The notes beneath the pieces were generated by a model. It searched no databases. It was not told where the DNA came from and worked only from the letters and a program-made list of their open reading frames with translations. Below are positions 55,417 through 63,511 of a DNA stretch of 64,000 nucleotides, piece after piece. The position numbers and the translations under genes were made by a program. Position 1 is the first letter of the stretch. Each line of letters starts with the position of its first letter. Source of the stretch: an uncultured Collinsella sp. (lineage in GTDB: Bacteria > Actinomycetota > Coriobacteriia > Coriobacteriales > Coriobacteriaceae); assembly GCA_934668875.1 (NCBI GenBank), contig CAKUON010000003.1, positions 186,001-250,000 on the forward strand, read 5' to 3'.

Positions 55417-56354
55417 TGGTTTCTCCCGGGGCAGGTCTTTCCGCCGTTGCGATCGTCGGTCCGACGGCGGTTGGTAAGAGTGATGTTGCCGACCGTTTGG
55501 CAGCTCGTCTTTCGTCCGAAGTGCTGTCGTGCGATGCGATGCAAATCTATCGCGGCATGGACATCGGTACCGCAAAGATGGCACCCGATGAGTGCACGGC
55601 GCCGCTGCGTCTCGTCGACATTGTAGAGCCGGGTGTGGCATATTCTGCTGCGCTTTATCAGGCTGACGCTCGCGCGCATGTTGAACGTCTCCTTGGTTCG
55701 GGTTGCCTGCCGGTTTTTTGCGGAGGTACGGGGCTATATCTCAAGGCAGCCCTCGATGAGATGGACTTTCCCTCGGGTGAACTTGAGGACGATCGCCGTG
55801 CGGGCTATCAGGAGCTTGCCGAGCGTATTGGCGAGGAAGAACTGCATGCCTTGCTTGCCGAGCGCGATCCAGAATCGGCTGCTGTCATTCATCCCCATAA
55901 CGTGCGCCGTGTGATTCGTGCGCTCGAGATGCATGATGATGGCGTCTCCTATGCGCAGCAAAAGTCGCAGTTTATTGTTCCGCATGAGCATTATCATGCC
56001 CTATGGTTTGGTCTGACGCGTAATCGCGAGGTGCTCTACGAGCGCATTAACCAGCGCGTCGATCTGATGTTTGAGCAGGGTCTTGTCGATGAGGTCCGCG
56101 GTCTTATGGACCAGGGGCTGGGAGAAGCCCTGACGTCAATGCAGGCAATTGGCTATAAAGAGATCATCGATGCTTTCAATGGCGTTATGAGCATGGACGA
56201 GGCTCGTGAACTCATTAAGATGCGTTCGCGTCGCTATGCCAAGCGTCAGCTTTCGTGGTTTAAGCGCGATGACCGTATCGTGTGGTTTGATATGGATGAA
56301 TGTACAATCGATGAGGTCGTTGAGGATATCCTGTATCGTATTGAGGCTGCCTAA
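55416..56354 (+). CDS. miaA: tRNA dimethylallyltransferase MiaA
   Basis: Adds the dimethylallyl group from DMAPP to A37 of tRNA. The 312-residue protein has the P-loop AIVGPTAVGKS near residues 10-20, the DAMQIYRGMDIGTAK block near 40-54 and the family's FCGGTGLYLKA motif near 98. ATG overlaps the miaB stop by one base, and hflX follows the same way; DMAPP comes from the MEP pathway. Confidence 0.95.
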   Translation: MVSPGAGLSAVAIVGPTAVGKSDVADRLAARLSSEVLSCDAMQIYRGMDIGTAKMAPDECTAPLRLVDIVEPGVAYSAALYQADARAHVERLLGSGCLPVFCGGTGLYLKAALDEMDFPSGELEDDRRAGYQELAERIGEEELHALLAERDPESAAVIHPHNVRRVIRALEMHDDGVSYAQQKSQFIVPHEHYHALWFGLTRNREVLYERINQRVDLMFEQGLVDEVRGLMDQGLGEALTSMQAIGYKEIIDAFNGVMSMDEARELIKMRSRRYAKRQLSWFKRDDRIVWFDMDECTIDEVVEDILYRIEAA

Positions 56355-57643
56355 TGGCCCGTTTCCCCCTTGTTCCCACGGCACCCGAGCCCGAGCGTGC
56401 CATTTTAGTTGGTGTTGAGTGGCGCGACAATGCATGGCCACTCGATCGCTCGCTCGATGAGCTGGAGCGTCTTGCCCACACAGCTGGTGCCCAGTGCGTG
56501 GCACGCTTGTCGCAGCGTTTGGTAAAGCCGTATCCTAAATCGTTTATCGGTTCCGGTAAGGTAGAGGAGCTTTGCGGCCTGGTGCATCGCATGGATGCCG
56601 ATGTCGTTATTTTTGACGACGACCTGACCCCCTCGCAGCAATCCTATTTGGAGAAAGCCGTGGGCGAGCCGGTAAAGATTATCGATCGCACAGCACTGAT
56701 CCTGGATATCTTTGGCCTGCATGCTCAGACGCGTGAGGGACGCCTGCAGGTACAGCTGGCACAGCTTCAATATTTGTTGCCTCGCCTGCGTGGCATGTGG
56801 AGCCATCTCGCCAAGGAGCAGACGCGCGGCGGCATCGGCTCACGCTTTGGTCAGGGCGAAAGTCAGCTCGAGGTCGACCGTCGCCTCATTCGTAATAAGA
56901 TCGCTGCGCTTCGTCGTGAGCTCAAGCAGGTTGAACAGCGTCGCGATGTTCAATCCAAGAGTCGCATTGAGTCACCGGCGTTTCGCGTCGCGTTAGCCGG
57001 TTATACCAATGCCGGTAAATCGACGTTGCTCAATCGTCTGACCGGCTCTACGGTACTTTCACAGGACAAGCTGTTTGCTACGCTCGACCCGACGACGCGT
57101 TCGTATCGTCTGCCCGGCGGTCGCGGCATGACGATTACCGATACCGTCGGCTTTATTCAAAAGCTGCCGCATGGTCTGGTCGATGCCTTTAAATCGACGC
57201 TGTCCGAGGTTTTGGGTGCCGATCTAATTCTCAAAGTCGTAGATGCGTCTGACGAGGACTATGAGCGGCAGCTGGAGGCTGTCGACCGCGTGCTTGATGA
57301 GATCGGCGCCGGAGAGCGTTTAACGCTGACCGTTTTCAATAAAATCGATCTTCTCGATAGCGTTGATCGATTGAGTTTCCGTCGTCGCTATCCGGAAGCC
57401 GTTCTGTTCTCGGCCCAAACGGGCGAGGGATTCGACGATCTCGTTGATCGCATTGCTCGCGAGGCAGCTGGCACCGATGTGTTGCTCTCCGCTGATATCC
57501 CGTATCGCGAGGGCGCCCTCATCACGCTGGTGCATGAGCAGGGAACCCTTCTGCATGAAGAATATCTCGAGAACGGCGTTCGCATTGTGGCGAAACTGCC
57601 GGCTCGTATTGCACCGCGGCTCGAGCGTTATCGCACCGAGTAG
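56354..57643 (+). CDS. hflX: GTPase HflX
   Basis: Ribosome-splitting GTPase of stress recovery. The 429-residue protein has the HflX N-terminal domain (with KPYPKSFIGSGKVEEL), a coiled linker and the GTPase domain with G1 GYTNAGKSTLLNRL near residues 216-229, G3 DTVGFIQKLP near 260 and NKIDLLD near 321. miaB-miaA-hflX order is conserved. The last 16 bases overlap the 3' end of the convergent acyltransferase gene. Confidence 0.95.
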   Translation: MARFPLVPTAPEPERAILVGVEWRDNAWPLDRSLDELERLAHTAGAQCVARLSQRLVKPYPKSFIGSGKVEELCGLVHRMDADVVIFDDDLTPSQQSYLEKAVGEPVKIIDRTALILDIFGLHAQTREGRLQVQLAQLQYLLPRLRGMWSHLAKEQTRGGIGSRFGQGESQLEVDRRLIRNKIAALRRELKQVEQRRDVQSKSRIESPAFRVALAGYTNAGKSTLLNRLTGSTVLSQDKLFATLDPTTRSYRLPGGRGMTITDTVGFIQKLPHGLVDAFKSTLSEVLGADLILKVVDASDEDYERQLEAVDRVLDEIGAGERLTLTVFNKIDLLDSVDRLSFRRRYPEAVLFSAQTGEGFDDLVDRIAREAAGTDVLLSADIPYREGALITLVHEQGTLLHEEYLENGVRIVAKLPARIAPRLERYRTE

Positions 57644-58332
57644 ACGAGCTCCAAAATGCCCAGTATGATGGGCTGATGCAGCAGATAAAAGGGGAGTGCA
57701 TGGCGTCCAAGGCTGGCGAGCGCCGGCAGGGGGTTGGCGTAGGCCCAGCTAGGGACGGTCTTATCGATACTCTGCGCTATGTGTGCGGCGAAGTATCCTG
57801 CAAGATACATAAAGATAAACGGGATGATGGGGTAGTAATCACCTGAGACAAACCCAGGGCTCGGAAATCCCAGCCACGCCAGGTAGGGGACAGGGTAGAT
57901 CGTTTTGGGGATGCTCCAGGTGATTGCGAACAACATAAGGCATAGGGGCATGCCCCATCTCGCCGTTATCTTCTTAAGGACGGGATCGGTCAACGCTACG
58001 ATGCCGGTGCATGCGGCCATGCAGTAGATGATGCCAAAATTAACCGAATCGTCGACTGAGACAAGTGTTGTTGCCAACCAGACGACGAATGCTGCTGAGG
58101 CGTATTTGGCGACACGTTTGATATTGTTGCGCGAAAGGGTGCACATCCAACCTGCGATAAACAAAAATACCCAGCTGATGCTGGCGCGCCAGATGTCTTG
58201 AAAGACGGTCTGGGTAAACCAGGGCATATCCCAGCCGTACAGGTAGGCGAGATCGTAGCAAGCGTGAAAACCTGCCATTGAAATCATCGTAAACCCGCGG
58301 ACGGTATCAAAGATGGTGATGCGTTTTTGCAT
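57628..58332 (-). CDS. Membrane acyltransferase of the HGSNAT/DUF1624 type
   Basis: 234 residues with about seven membrane segments and the N-terminal RITIFDTVRGFTMISMAGFHA, typical of the DUF1624/heparan-alpha-glucosaminide acetyltransferase-like family; the His in AGFH (residue 23) is conserved in the family. Its acceptor is not known; a cell-envelope sugar is a guess. Its ATG overlaps the lexA stop by one base (TAATG on the minus strand), so it is probably co-translated and under LexA control. Confidence 0.75.
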   Translation of the reverse strand: MQKRITIFDTVRGFTMISMAGFHACYDLAYLYGWDMPWFTQTVFQDIWRASISWVFLFIAGWMCTLSRNNIKRVAKYASAAFVVWLATTLVSVDDSVNFGIIYCMAACTGIVALTDPVLKKITARWGMPLCLMLFAITWSIPKTIYPVPYLAWLGFPSPGFVSGDYYPIIPFIFMYLAGYFAAHIAQSIDKTVPSWAYANPLPALASLGRHALPFYLLHQPIILGILELVYSVR

Positions 58333-58976
58333 TACGAGAACCGGCGCATCAAGCCGACGACTTTGCCCAAAATAACGGGATTCGTTGCATAGATAGGCTC
58401 CATGGTGTCATTCTCAGGCTGCAGGCGTACGCGTCCCTGCTCCTTGTAGAACGTCTTGACGGTCGCTGAACCATCAATCATGGCCACGACAATTTCGCCG
58501 TTCATGGCACTCTTTTGTTCACGGACGATGATGTAATCGCCATTGAAGATGCCGACATTGATCATTGAGCTCCCATGCACCTCAAGGATAAAGGAACCCT
58601 GATCAGTGGCGATTTCGGTCGGGATAGTAAACGTGTCTTCGATATTCTGCTCGGCCAGAATGGGAATCCCAGCCGCGACGCGACCAACGAGCGGCAGCGA
58701 GACCGTTCCGCGAGGTGCGGTGGGCTCGTCAGATTTAGAAATTGAGACAGAGGAACCATCCTCGTTAAAGAGTTCCAGGGCGCGCGGTTTGGTGGCATCG
58801 CGCTTGAGTAGCCCGCGCGCCTCAAGGGCAGAGAGATGGGCGTGCACGGTGCTAGGGGAGGAAAGGCCCACGGCAGAAGCCATCTCGCGCACGCTGGGCG
58901 GATAACCCTTCTCCTGCTGATATTCCTTGATGAAGTCGTAAATTTGCTGCTGACGCTTGGTAATTTTGCGAGCCAT
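58332..58976 (-). CDS. lexA: LexA repressor
   Basis: SOS repressor that cleaves itself when RecA filaments form. The 214 residues comprise an N-terminal winged helix (KRQQQIYDFI and SPSTVHAHLSALEARG), the cleavage site Ala102-Gly103 in RVAAGIPI, the catalytic Ser137 in GSSM and Lys174 in ATVKTF. GAGAGGAT 7-8 bases before ATG 58976 sets the start; an in-frame ATG 7 codons earlier is weaker. Three operator-like sites lie upstream. Confidence 0.96.
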   Translation of the reverse strand: MARKITKRQQQIYDFIKEYQQEKGYPPSVREMASAVGLSSPSTVHAHLSALEARGLLKRDATKPRALELFNEDGSSVSISKSDEPTAPRGTVSLPLVGRVAAGIPILAEQNIEDTFTIPTEIATDQGSFILEVHGSSMINVGIFNGDYIIVREQKSAMNGEIVVAMIDGSATVKTFYKEQGRVRLQPENDTMEPIYATNPVILGKVVGLMRRFS

Positions 58977-58999
58977 CAGGGCATCCTCTCTACCCATGT

Positions 59000-59013
59000 C
59001 AAACAAATGTTCG
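59000..59013. promoter_or_regulatory. LexA box 1 near lexA
   Basis: CAAACAAATGTTCG, a near match to CGAAC-N4-GTTCG (one half imperfect). It lies 24-37 bases before the lexA ATG. Confidence 0.7.
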
Positions 59014-59027
59014 AATTTTGCTTGACA

Positions 59028-59041
59028 GGAACAACTGTTCG
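59028..59041. promoter_or_regulatory. LexA box 2 in lexA/LysM intergenic region
   Basis: GGAACAACTGTTCG, operator-like with one G for C in the left half. Center 21 bases from boxes 1 and 28 bases from box 3, so about two and three helical turns. Confidence 0.75.
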
Positions 59042-59055
59042 AAGATAATAATAAC

Positions 59056-59069
59056 CGAACATTCGTTCT
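59056..59069. promoter_or_regulatory. LexA box 3 before the LysM gene
   Basis: CGAACATTCGTTCT, with a perfect left half and one mismatch at the end of the right. It is about 70 bases upstream of the LysM-protein ATG. Confidence 0.75.
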
Positions 59070-59136
59070 CGCGCTAGACATTTTTGTCCGCGCGGCTTGA
59101 TAAAACTGTTCTCAGCAAAACACGCGAGAGGAGAAC

Positions 59137-59589
59137 ATGATGAACGCAACGAATATGGTCCAGGGAAACCTCGCCCTTAAGCTCGAGACGCCTGCAGAAC
59201 CCACATTTACGGTTGTTCAGGGTGACCGCTCCGGCATTCAGCCTTTGACCGTAAAGCCTGCTCGCAATCAGCAGGCTGTAGTCGCGCCGGCTCGCGCTGC
59301 CCTGAAGGTTTCGATGATTGTCGCCGTCGCCGTTGCGCTTACGCTCTTCTTTGTCCTTGCTACGTCGGTCTTTAGCGCTCGTCACGCCGCGTATGCCGAG
59401 TCCGTTTCCAACGTTACCTACGAGACCATTCGCGTTCAGGCTGGTGATTCTCTTTGGTCGCTTGCCGAGGAATATCCAATCGAAGGCCTTTCCACGCAAG
59501 AGACTTCTGACATGATCCGTAACGTCAATCATCTGGAGCATGGTTCGCTCGCCGCCGGTGCGCATCTTAAGGTTCCTGCTCGTTCGTAA
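59137..59589 (+). CDS. LysM membrane protein, YneA/DivS-type SOS division inhibitor
   Basis: 150 residues: an N-terminal cytoplasmic part, one membrane helix (57-79) and a C-terminal LysM domain (95-147, with RVQAGDSLWSLAEEYP). Small LysM membrane proteins divergent from lexA stop cell division during the SOS response in Bacillus (YneA) and Corynebacterium (DivS). The LexA boxes between the genes and nrdR downstream make the same role likely. AGGAGAAC lies before ATG 59137. The exact target in the divisome is not known. Confidence 0.8.
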   Translation: MMNATNMVQGNLALKLETPAEPTFTVVQGDRSGIQPLTVKPARNQQAVVAPARAALKVSMIVAVAVALTLFFVLATSVFSARHAAYAESVSNVTYETIRVQAGDSLWSLAEEYPIEGLSTQETSDMIRNVNHLEHGSLAAGAHLKVPARS

Positions 59590-59640
59590 TCATTATCGTG
59601 CTGCGCATGGTACCCTTGTTATCGTTTAAGAGGAGGTACC

Positions 59641-60084
59641 ATGCGCTGTCCCAAATGCGGCAAGGCACATACCCGCGTCGTTGATTCTCGTATGCTGGAG
59701 TCAAATAACACCATTAAGCGCCGTCGCGAATGTTGCTCGTGTAACTACCGCTTTACAACGTTCGAGCGATGCGAAGACCCAATCGAGGTCATTAAGTCAG
59801 ACGGAACCAAGCAGCGGTTCGATCGCAATAAGCTGCTCGTCGGCTTGATGCGCGCCACCATCAAGCGCGATATCGACACTAAGAAGCTCAATGAGATTAT
59901 CGATGACATCGAGGTCGAGTTGCGCTCCCGCACGCTGACGGCCGTCACGTCCCATGAGTTGGGTGACATGGTGCTCAAACGCTTGGCCAAGATCGACAAG
60001 GTGGCGTACATCCGTTTTGCCTCGGTTTACCGCGATTTCAAAGACGTCGATGAGTTTCTGCAAGAGCTCGACAAGCTAAGGTGA
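59641..60084 (+). CDS. nrdR: Transcriptional repressor NrdR
   Basis: Represses ribonucleotide reductase genes in response to ATP/dATP. The 147 residues have an N-terminal zinc ribbon with CPKCGK and CSCNYR and an ATP-cone with [14 protein letters not shown] near 60-73. GAGGAGG lies just before ATG 59641. lexA-divS-nrdR is the actinobacterial order. Confidence 0.95.
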   Translation: MRCPKCGKAHTRVVDSRMLESNNTIKRRRECCSCNYRFTTFERCEDPIEVIKSDGTKQRFDRNKLLVGLMRATIKRDIDTKKLNEIIDDIEVELRSRTLTAVTSHELGDMVLKRLAKIDKVAYIRFASVYRDFKDVDEFLQELDKLR

Positions 60085-60088
60085 TTCC

Positions 60089-60532
60089 ATGCCCAACATT
60101 ACCGTCAACATAAAGCGTCTCGACCCCACCGTTGAGCTTCCCAAATACGCCCATCCCACCGATGCTGGCTTGGATTTGCGCTCCAACGAGGACTGCGTCC
60201 TGAAGCCCTTCGAACGCCGTCTGGTCTCCACTGGGCTGGCCATCGCCCTGCCCGATGGCTACGCCGGCTTCGTCCAGCCCCGTAGCGGTCTCGCCATCAA
60301 ACAGGGCCTGTCTATAGTCAATACGCCTGGCCTCATCGACGCCCACTACCGAGGAGAACTCAAGGTTATCCTCATCAACCTGGATCCCTCCAACAACATC
60401 CAAATCAACAAAGGCGACCGCATTGCCCAGCTAGTCATCCAAGAAGTCCCCACGGTCAACCTCATAGAGGTAGACGAACTAGACGAAACCGACCGAGGCA
60501 AAGGAGGCTTCGGCTCCAGCGGCGTGGCTTAG
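60089..60532 (+). CDS. dut: dUTP diphosphatase
   Basis: Hydrolyses dUTP to dUMP. The 147-residue subunit has all the dUTPase motifs: [45 protein letters not shown] and the C-terminal [13 protein letters not shown] starts 4 bases after nrdR. The intergenic palindrome cluster follows. Confidence 0.95.
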   Translation: MPNITVNIKRLDPTVELPKYAHPTDAGLDLRSNEDCVLKPFERRLVSTGLAIALPDGYAGFVQPRSGLAIKQGLSIVNTPGLIDAHYRGELKVILINLDPSNNIQINKGDRIAQLVIQEVPTVNLIEVDELDETDRGKGGFGSSGVA

Positions 60533-60552
60533 TCGCATAGCCTCTTACGTTC

Positions 60553-60656
60553 GCTCACCTGTGGGAGAGCCCTATATATCATCCCGTGCTCAAACATTCT
60601 CGCGTTGCTGCGAAACTGTGCGCGGGACGATATATAGGGCTCTCCCACAGGTGAGC
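60553..60656. repeat. Palindromic element Q1
   Basis: Stem 60553-60586 / 60623-60656, 33 of 34 pairs, with a 36-base interior holding GCTCAAACATTCTCGC, then GTT, then GCTGCGAAACTG. The first of a cluster of related palindromes in the dut - glycosyltransferase gap. Confidence 0.85.
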
Positions 60657-60713
60657 TACGTTTACTTGCTAGCGGCTACGTCGGGTTCGCCCCAGTTAGA
60701 GCCTGCGAAGGTA

Positions 60714-60801
60714 GAAACAAAATATCTAATAATAGTTAGCCGGTGCGACAAAGCGATTGTTCCTTTGTCGCACCGGCTAACCAGTAAGATAATTTTGTTT
60801 C
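60714..60801. repeat. Palindromic element R
   Basis: A perfect 19-bp stem (60735-60753 with 60763-60781, beginning GTTAGCCGGTGCG) with loop CGATTGTTC. Outer AT-rich ends GAAACAAAAT (60714-60723) and ATTTTGTTTC (60792-60801) pair over 10 bases with a partly unpaired middle. It shares no core with Q1-Q3. MITE-like. Confidence 0.75.
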
Positions 60802-60814
60802 AAGCGAGTAGCCG

Positions 60815-60917
60815 CCCGCCCGCTTCTCACACATATCGTTCCACGCGCAGTTTCGCAGCGAGCGAAGCGAAGCGAGAATGTTTGAGCATGGAATGATATG
60901 TGTGAGAGGTGGGCGGG
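60815..60917. repeat. Palindromic element Q2 (inverted copy of the Q core)
   Basis: Arms 60815-60846 and 60886-60917 pair over 32 bases: 28 Watson-Crick pairs, three G-U and one C-A mismatch. The interior carries GCAGTTTCGCAGC and GAGAATGTTTGA, the reverse of the Q1 core, with extra GCGAA repeats between. Outer arm sequence does not match Q1. Confidence 0.85.
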
Positions 60918-60933
60918 AGGGATGCGAGCGCCC

Positions 60934-60985
60934 CGCGAGAATGTTTGAGCATGGGATGATATATAGGGGCCTCCCGCAGGTAAGC
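60934..60985. repeat. Half-element Q3
   Basis: Holds GCGAGAATGTTTGAGCATGG then GATGATATATAGGGGCCTCC. Its reverse complement matches the left half of Q1 (60553-60604) at most positions, but there is no partner arm close to it. With Q1 it forms a large inverted pair around the cluster. Confidence 0.7.
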
Positions 60986-60998
60986 GGACACAAAGACG

Positions 60999-62300
60999 CT
61001 AGCGGATATGCGCTGGCTTGCCGCCCCAGTAGAAGCGGCAGAAGGCTCGTTTGCGCTTTTGGGGTTTGCCTGCAAGCTCCATGGTTGCGATGGCTATGTC
61101 TTCGGCTGCGTGGGGGCGGCGTAGTACTTCGCCGTTGATGAGCAGTGCCTTGAGCGACTCAGGATGATCGTGGAGATGACGCAACGTTACGATGAGCTCT
61201 CGTGCGGTGGTGACATGCATGCTGGCGCCCATGCCGGTGAGCATGGTGGTGTTTGCCTTCTCCTGGCCATAGGACTTGCCCAGCAGAATCATCGGCAGAT
61301 GTGCGCATAGGCACTCGGTGACCGTGAGTCCGCCCGATTTGAGAATTGCCAGGTCGCAGCCGTGCATAAGCGCTGCCATATCATCGACATAGTCAAGAAC
61401 CGTGACGTTCTCGAGTTTCATGGCCTCGAAGAGCGTTTTGAGACGGGTGGCATATTCGGTGTCTTTGCCCGGCAAAAAGACAAAGTCCATGTCCTCGAAA
61501 CTGCGCAGGAAGGGGAGGGTGCGGTCCATTTCTGCGCGAAAGCGAACGTACGGTTGAGGCAAACTGGCGCCGGCCATTACCAGCACGACGGTCTTGTCGG
61601 TGGGGAGGTTGAACTTGGCTAGCTCTTCCTCGCGATCGTAATCCGTGTCGAATCCGGCGCGAATAGGAATGCCGGTAATGCGAATCTTTGTCTCGAGCAC
61701 CTTGCGCGGACGCAGCGTTTCGGCCATAAATTCGTTGGCAACACAGAATAAATCGGTGTCCTTGTGGGGCCACCATCCCTCGACTTCGTAGTCGGTCGGT
61801 ACGCAGACGACCGGATAATCGATACCCGTAATTACGCGGGCGCCCACGGCAACATTGGCTGCTGTGATGTGCGTTGCAACCACGGCTATGGGCCTGCGGC
61901 TACGAATATATTCGTTGAAGGCGGGGAACATAATTCGCGACCATGCCGTTCCGCCACCCCAGAGAAGATGTCCCGTAAGCGTATATCGCCAGGTCAGGTC
62001 GTAAATGGGGCGCGTGGCTCCCGTAAAAGAAGCCGCGGTCTTATTGCCGTCGAATTTAATACGTCCAAAATCAAGGATATCGAGCACTTCAATCTCAATA
62101 TCCTCGGGGATGCCATTGGTGCCGCGGATGAGGTCGAATGCCTGCGCAATCGCATTTGCGGCGGCCTTGTGGCCCGAGCCAACGGAGGCGTGCACGATGG
62201 TCACGAGAGGTTTTTGCTGAGCCAGGAGCGTGGTTTGCTCCGATTGGGGAGTGCTGTGCGTGAGCAGGGGAGCGTCGTCACTCGTCTGCGCCTGGTCCAT
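60999..62300 (-). CDS. MGDG synthase/UgtP-like glycolipid glycosyltransferase
   Basis: 433 residues of the MurG/MGDG-synthase fold (GT28). The N-terminal domain opens with HASVGSGHKAAANA near residue 35-48, and the C-terminal domain shows the donor-binding ILKSGGLTVTECLC near residues 325-338. Such enzymes add glucose or galactose to diacylglycerol for membrane glycolipids or lipoteichoic acid anchors. GGGGAG 8-9 bases before ATG 62300 sets the start; the frame is open upstream. Convergent with dut, divergent from trxB. Sugar donor and acceptor are not known. Confidence 0.85.
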   Translation of the reverse strand: MDQAQTSDDAPLLTHSTPQSEQTTLLAQQKPLVTIVHASVGSGHKAAANAIAQAFDLIRGTNGIPEDIEIEVLDILDFGRIKFDGNKTAASFTGATRPIYDLTWRYTLTGHLLWGGGTAWSRIMFPAFNEYIRSRRPIAVVATHITAANVAVGARVITGIDYPVVCVPTDYEVEGWWPHKDTDLFCVANEFMAETLRPRKVLETKIRITGIPIRAGFDTDYDREEELAKFNLPTDKTVVLVMAGASLPQPYVRFRAEMDRTLPFLRSFEDMDFVFLPGKDTEYATRLKTLFEAMKLENVTVLDYVDDMAALMHGCDLAILKSGGLTVTECLCAHLPMILLGKSYGQEKANTTMLTGMGASMHVTTARELIVTLRHLHDHPESLKALLINGEVLRRPHAAEDIAIATMELAGKPQKRKRAFCRFYWGGKPAHIR

Positions 62301-62418
62301 CGATAACTCCCCTTCAGCTTTGTAATACGGATTTATCATTGTAGTGCATGAGTGTCACGTTCACGTAAATTTGGGTATGAGCGCAAAGAACGACAACGTT
62401 TCGACGAAAGGACGCTTC

Positions 62419-63357
62419 ATGACTACCGATAAGCCGATCGATGTTGCGATTATCGGTGGCGGCCCCGCGGGCTATGCTGCCGCCATTTATGCTGCGCGTG
62501 CCAACCTGACGACGACCGTGATTGAGCAGGGCATGTCGGGAGGGCAGATCGCCACAACCAATGAGGTCGAGAACTATCCGGGTTTCCCGCTCCTGAGTGG
62601 CGCCGAACTCGGCGAGCGTTTTCAGCAGCATGCAGAGGGCCTGGGAGCACAGGTTACATGGAGCATGGTTACGGGTATCGATTACGATGCCGATGCAGCG
62701 TTGTTTACGGTGCATCACGATATGGGCGATACGCTGGCCTCGAGCGTTATCGCTTGCATGGGTGCCACGCCGCGTCCGGCAGGTTTCGCAGGCGAGGATA
62801 CGTATCGCGGTCGTGGCGTTTCATATTGCGCAACATGTGACGGCATGTTTTTCCGCGGCAAGCAGGTTTTTGTAATCGGTGGTGGCAATTCGGCATGCGA
62901 AGAGGCGCTGTTCCTGTCCGACATTGCCAGCAGTGTGACCATCGTGCTGCGCCGCGACCAGTTCCGTGCGCCCGATGGTGTTGTTCAGAAAGTACTCGCA
63001 AAGGACAATATTATAGTTAGGTACCAAACTAGTATTGTGGAGCTATCGGGCGAAGCCATGCCAACGACGATTACCTTTAAGGACAATGCATCCGGCGAGA
63101 CTCATACTGAGTCATTTGAGCCCGGCTCGTTTGGCATCTTTGTCTTTACCGGAACGCAGCCCCATACCGAGCTTGTTGAGCATCTAGTCGATCTGGCGCC
63201 TGATGGCGGCATTCTGACTGATGAATCCATGGCGACCCGCACGCCAGGTCTATTTGCCGCTGGCGATATCCGTTCCAAACGTTTACGCCAGGTTGTGACC
63301 GCTGTTTCGGACGGAGCCATAGCGGCAACGAGCGCATACGCGTTTCTCCGTGGATAA
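62419..63357 (+). CDS. trxB: Thioredoxin reductase
   Basis: NADPH-dependent flavoenzyme that reduces thioredoxin. The 312-residue protein has the FAD motif IIGGGPAGYAAAIYAAR (11-27), the redox pair in YCATCDG (Cys137 and Cys140), the NADPH loop GGGNSACEEA near 155 and LFAAGDIRSKRLRQV near the C-terminus. AAAGGA 7 bases before ATG 62419 sets the start, with the open frame running further upstream. It is divergent from the glycosyltransferase gene. Confidence 0.94.
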   Translation: MTTDKPIDVAIIGGGPAGYAAAIYAARANLTTTVIEQGMSGGQIATTNEVENYPGFPLLSGAELGERFQQHAEGLGAQVTWSMVTGIDYDADAALFTVHHDMGDTLASSVIACMGATPRPAGFAGEDTYRGRGVSYCATCDGMFFRGKQVFVIGGGNSACEEALFLSDIASSVTIVLRRDQFRAPDGVVQKVLAKDNIIVRYQTSIVELSGEAMPTTITFKDNASGETHTESFEPGSFGIFVFTGTQPHTELVEHLVDLAPDGGILTDESMATRTPGLFAAGDIRSKRLRQVVTAVSDGAIAATSAYAFLRG

Positions 63358-63397
63358 GTACGATAATATATCTTATGTAAGGTTGCTATCTTTAAAC

Positions 63398-63439
63398 AAA
63401 GTGGTTGGACGATGCATCAATGTGTTGTCCAACCACTTT
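63398..63439 (+). terminator. Terminator after trxB
   Basis: AAAGTGGTTGGAC (63398-63410) pairs perfectly with GTCCAACCACTTT (63427-63439) around a 16-base loop, followed by T. Longer loop than usual. Confidence 0.75.
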
Positions 63440-63511
63440 TACTTGCCGGCTATGTGGTATGTAAAACTAGATAACCTAGAATACAATATAGAAAATGAAC
63501 GGAGGACCTTT

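Larger units (their letters stand above)
60533..60998. other. Gap of 466 bases filled with palindromes
   Basis: Between dut and the convergent glycosyltransferase gene. Besides Q1, R, Q2 and Q3 I see no ribosome sites followed by plausible coding frames. Short open frames here are read through the palindromes and were not accepted. No separate terminator for dut was found; Q1 would serve as one. Confidence 0.6.

Noticed and set aside
60561..61075. Short frames within the palindrome cluster
   Set aside because: They are read through the inverted repeats on both strands and repeat segments of the palindromes, so they are not real genes.
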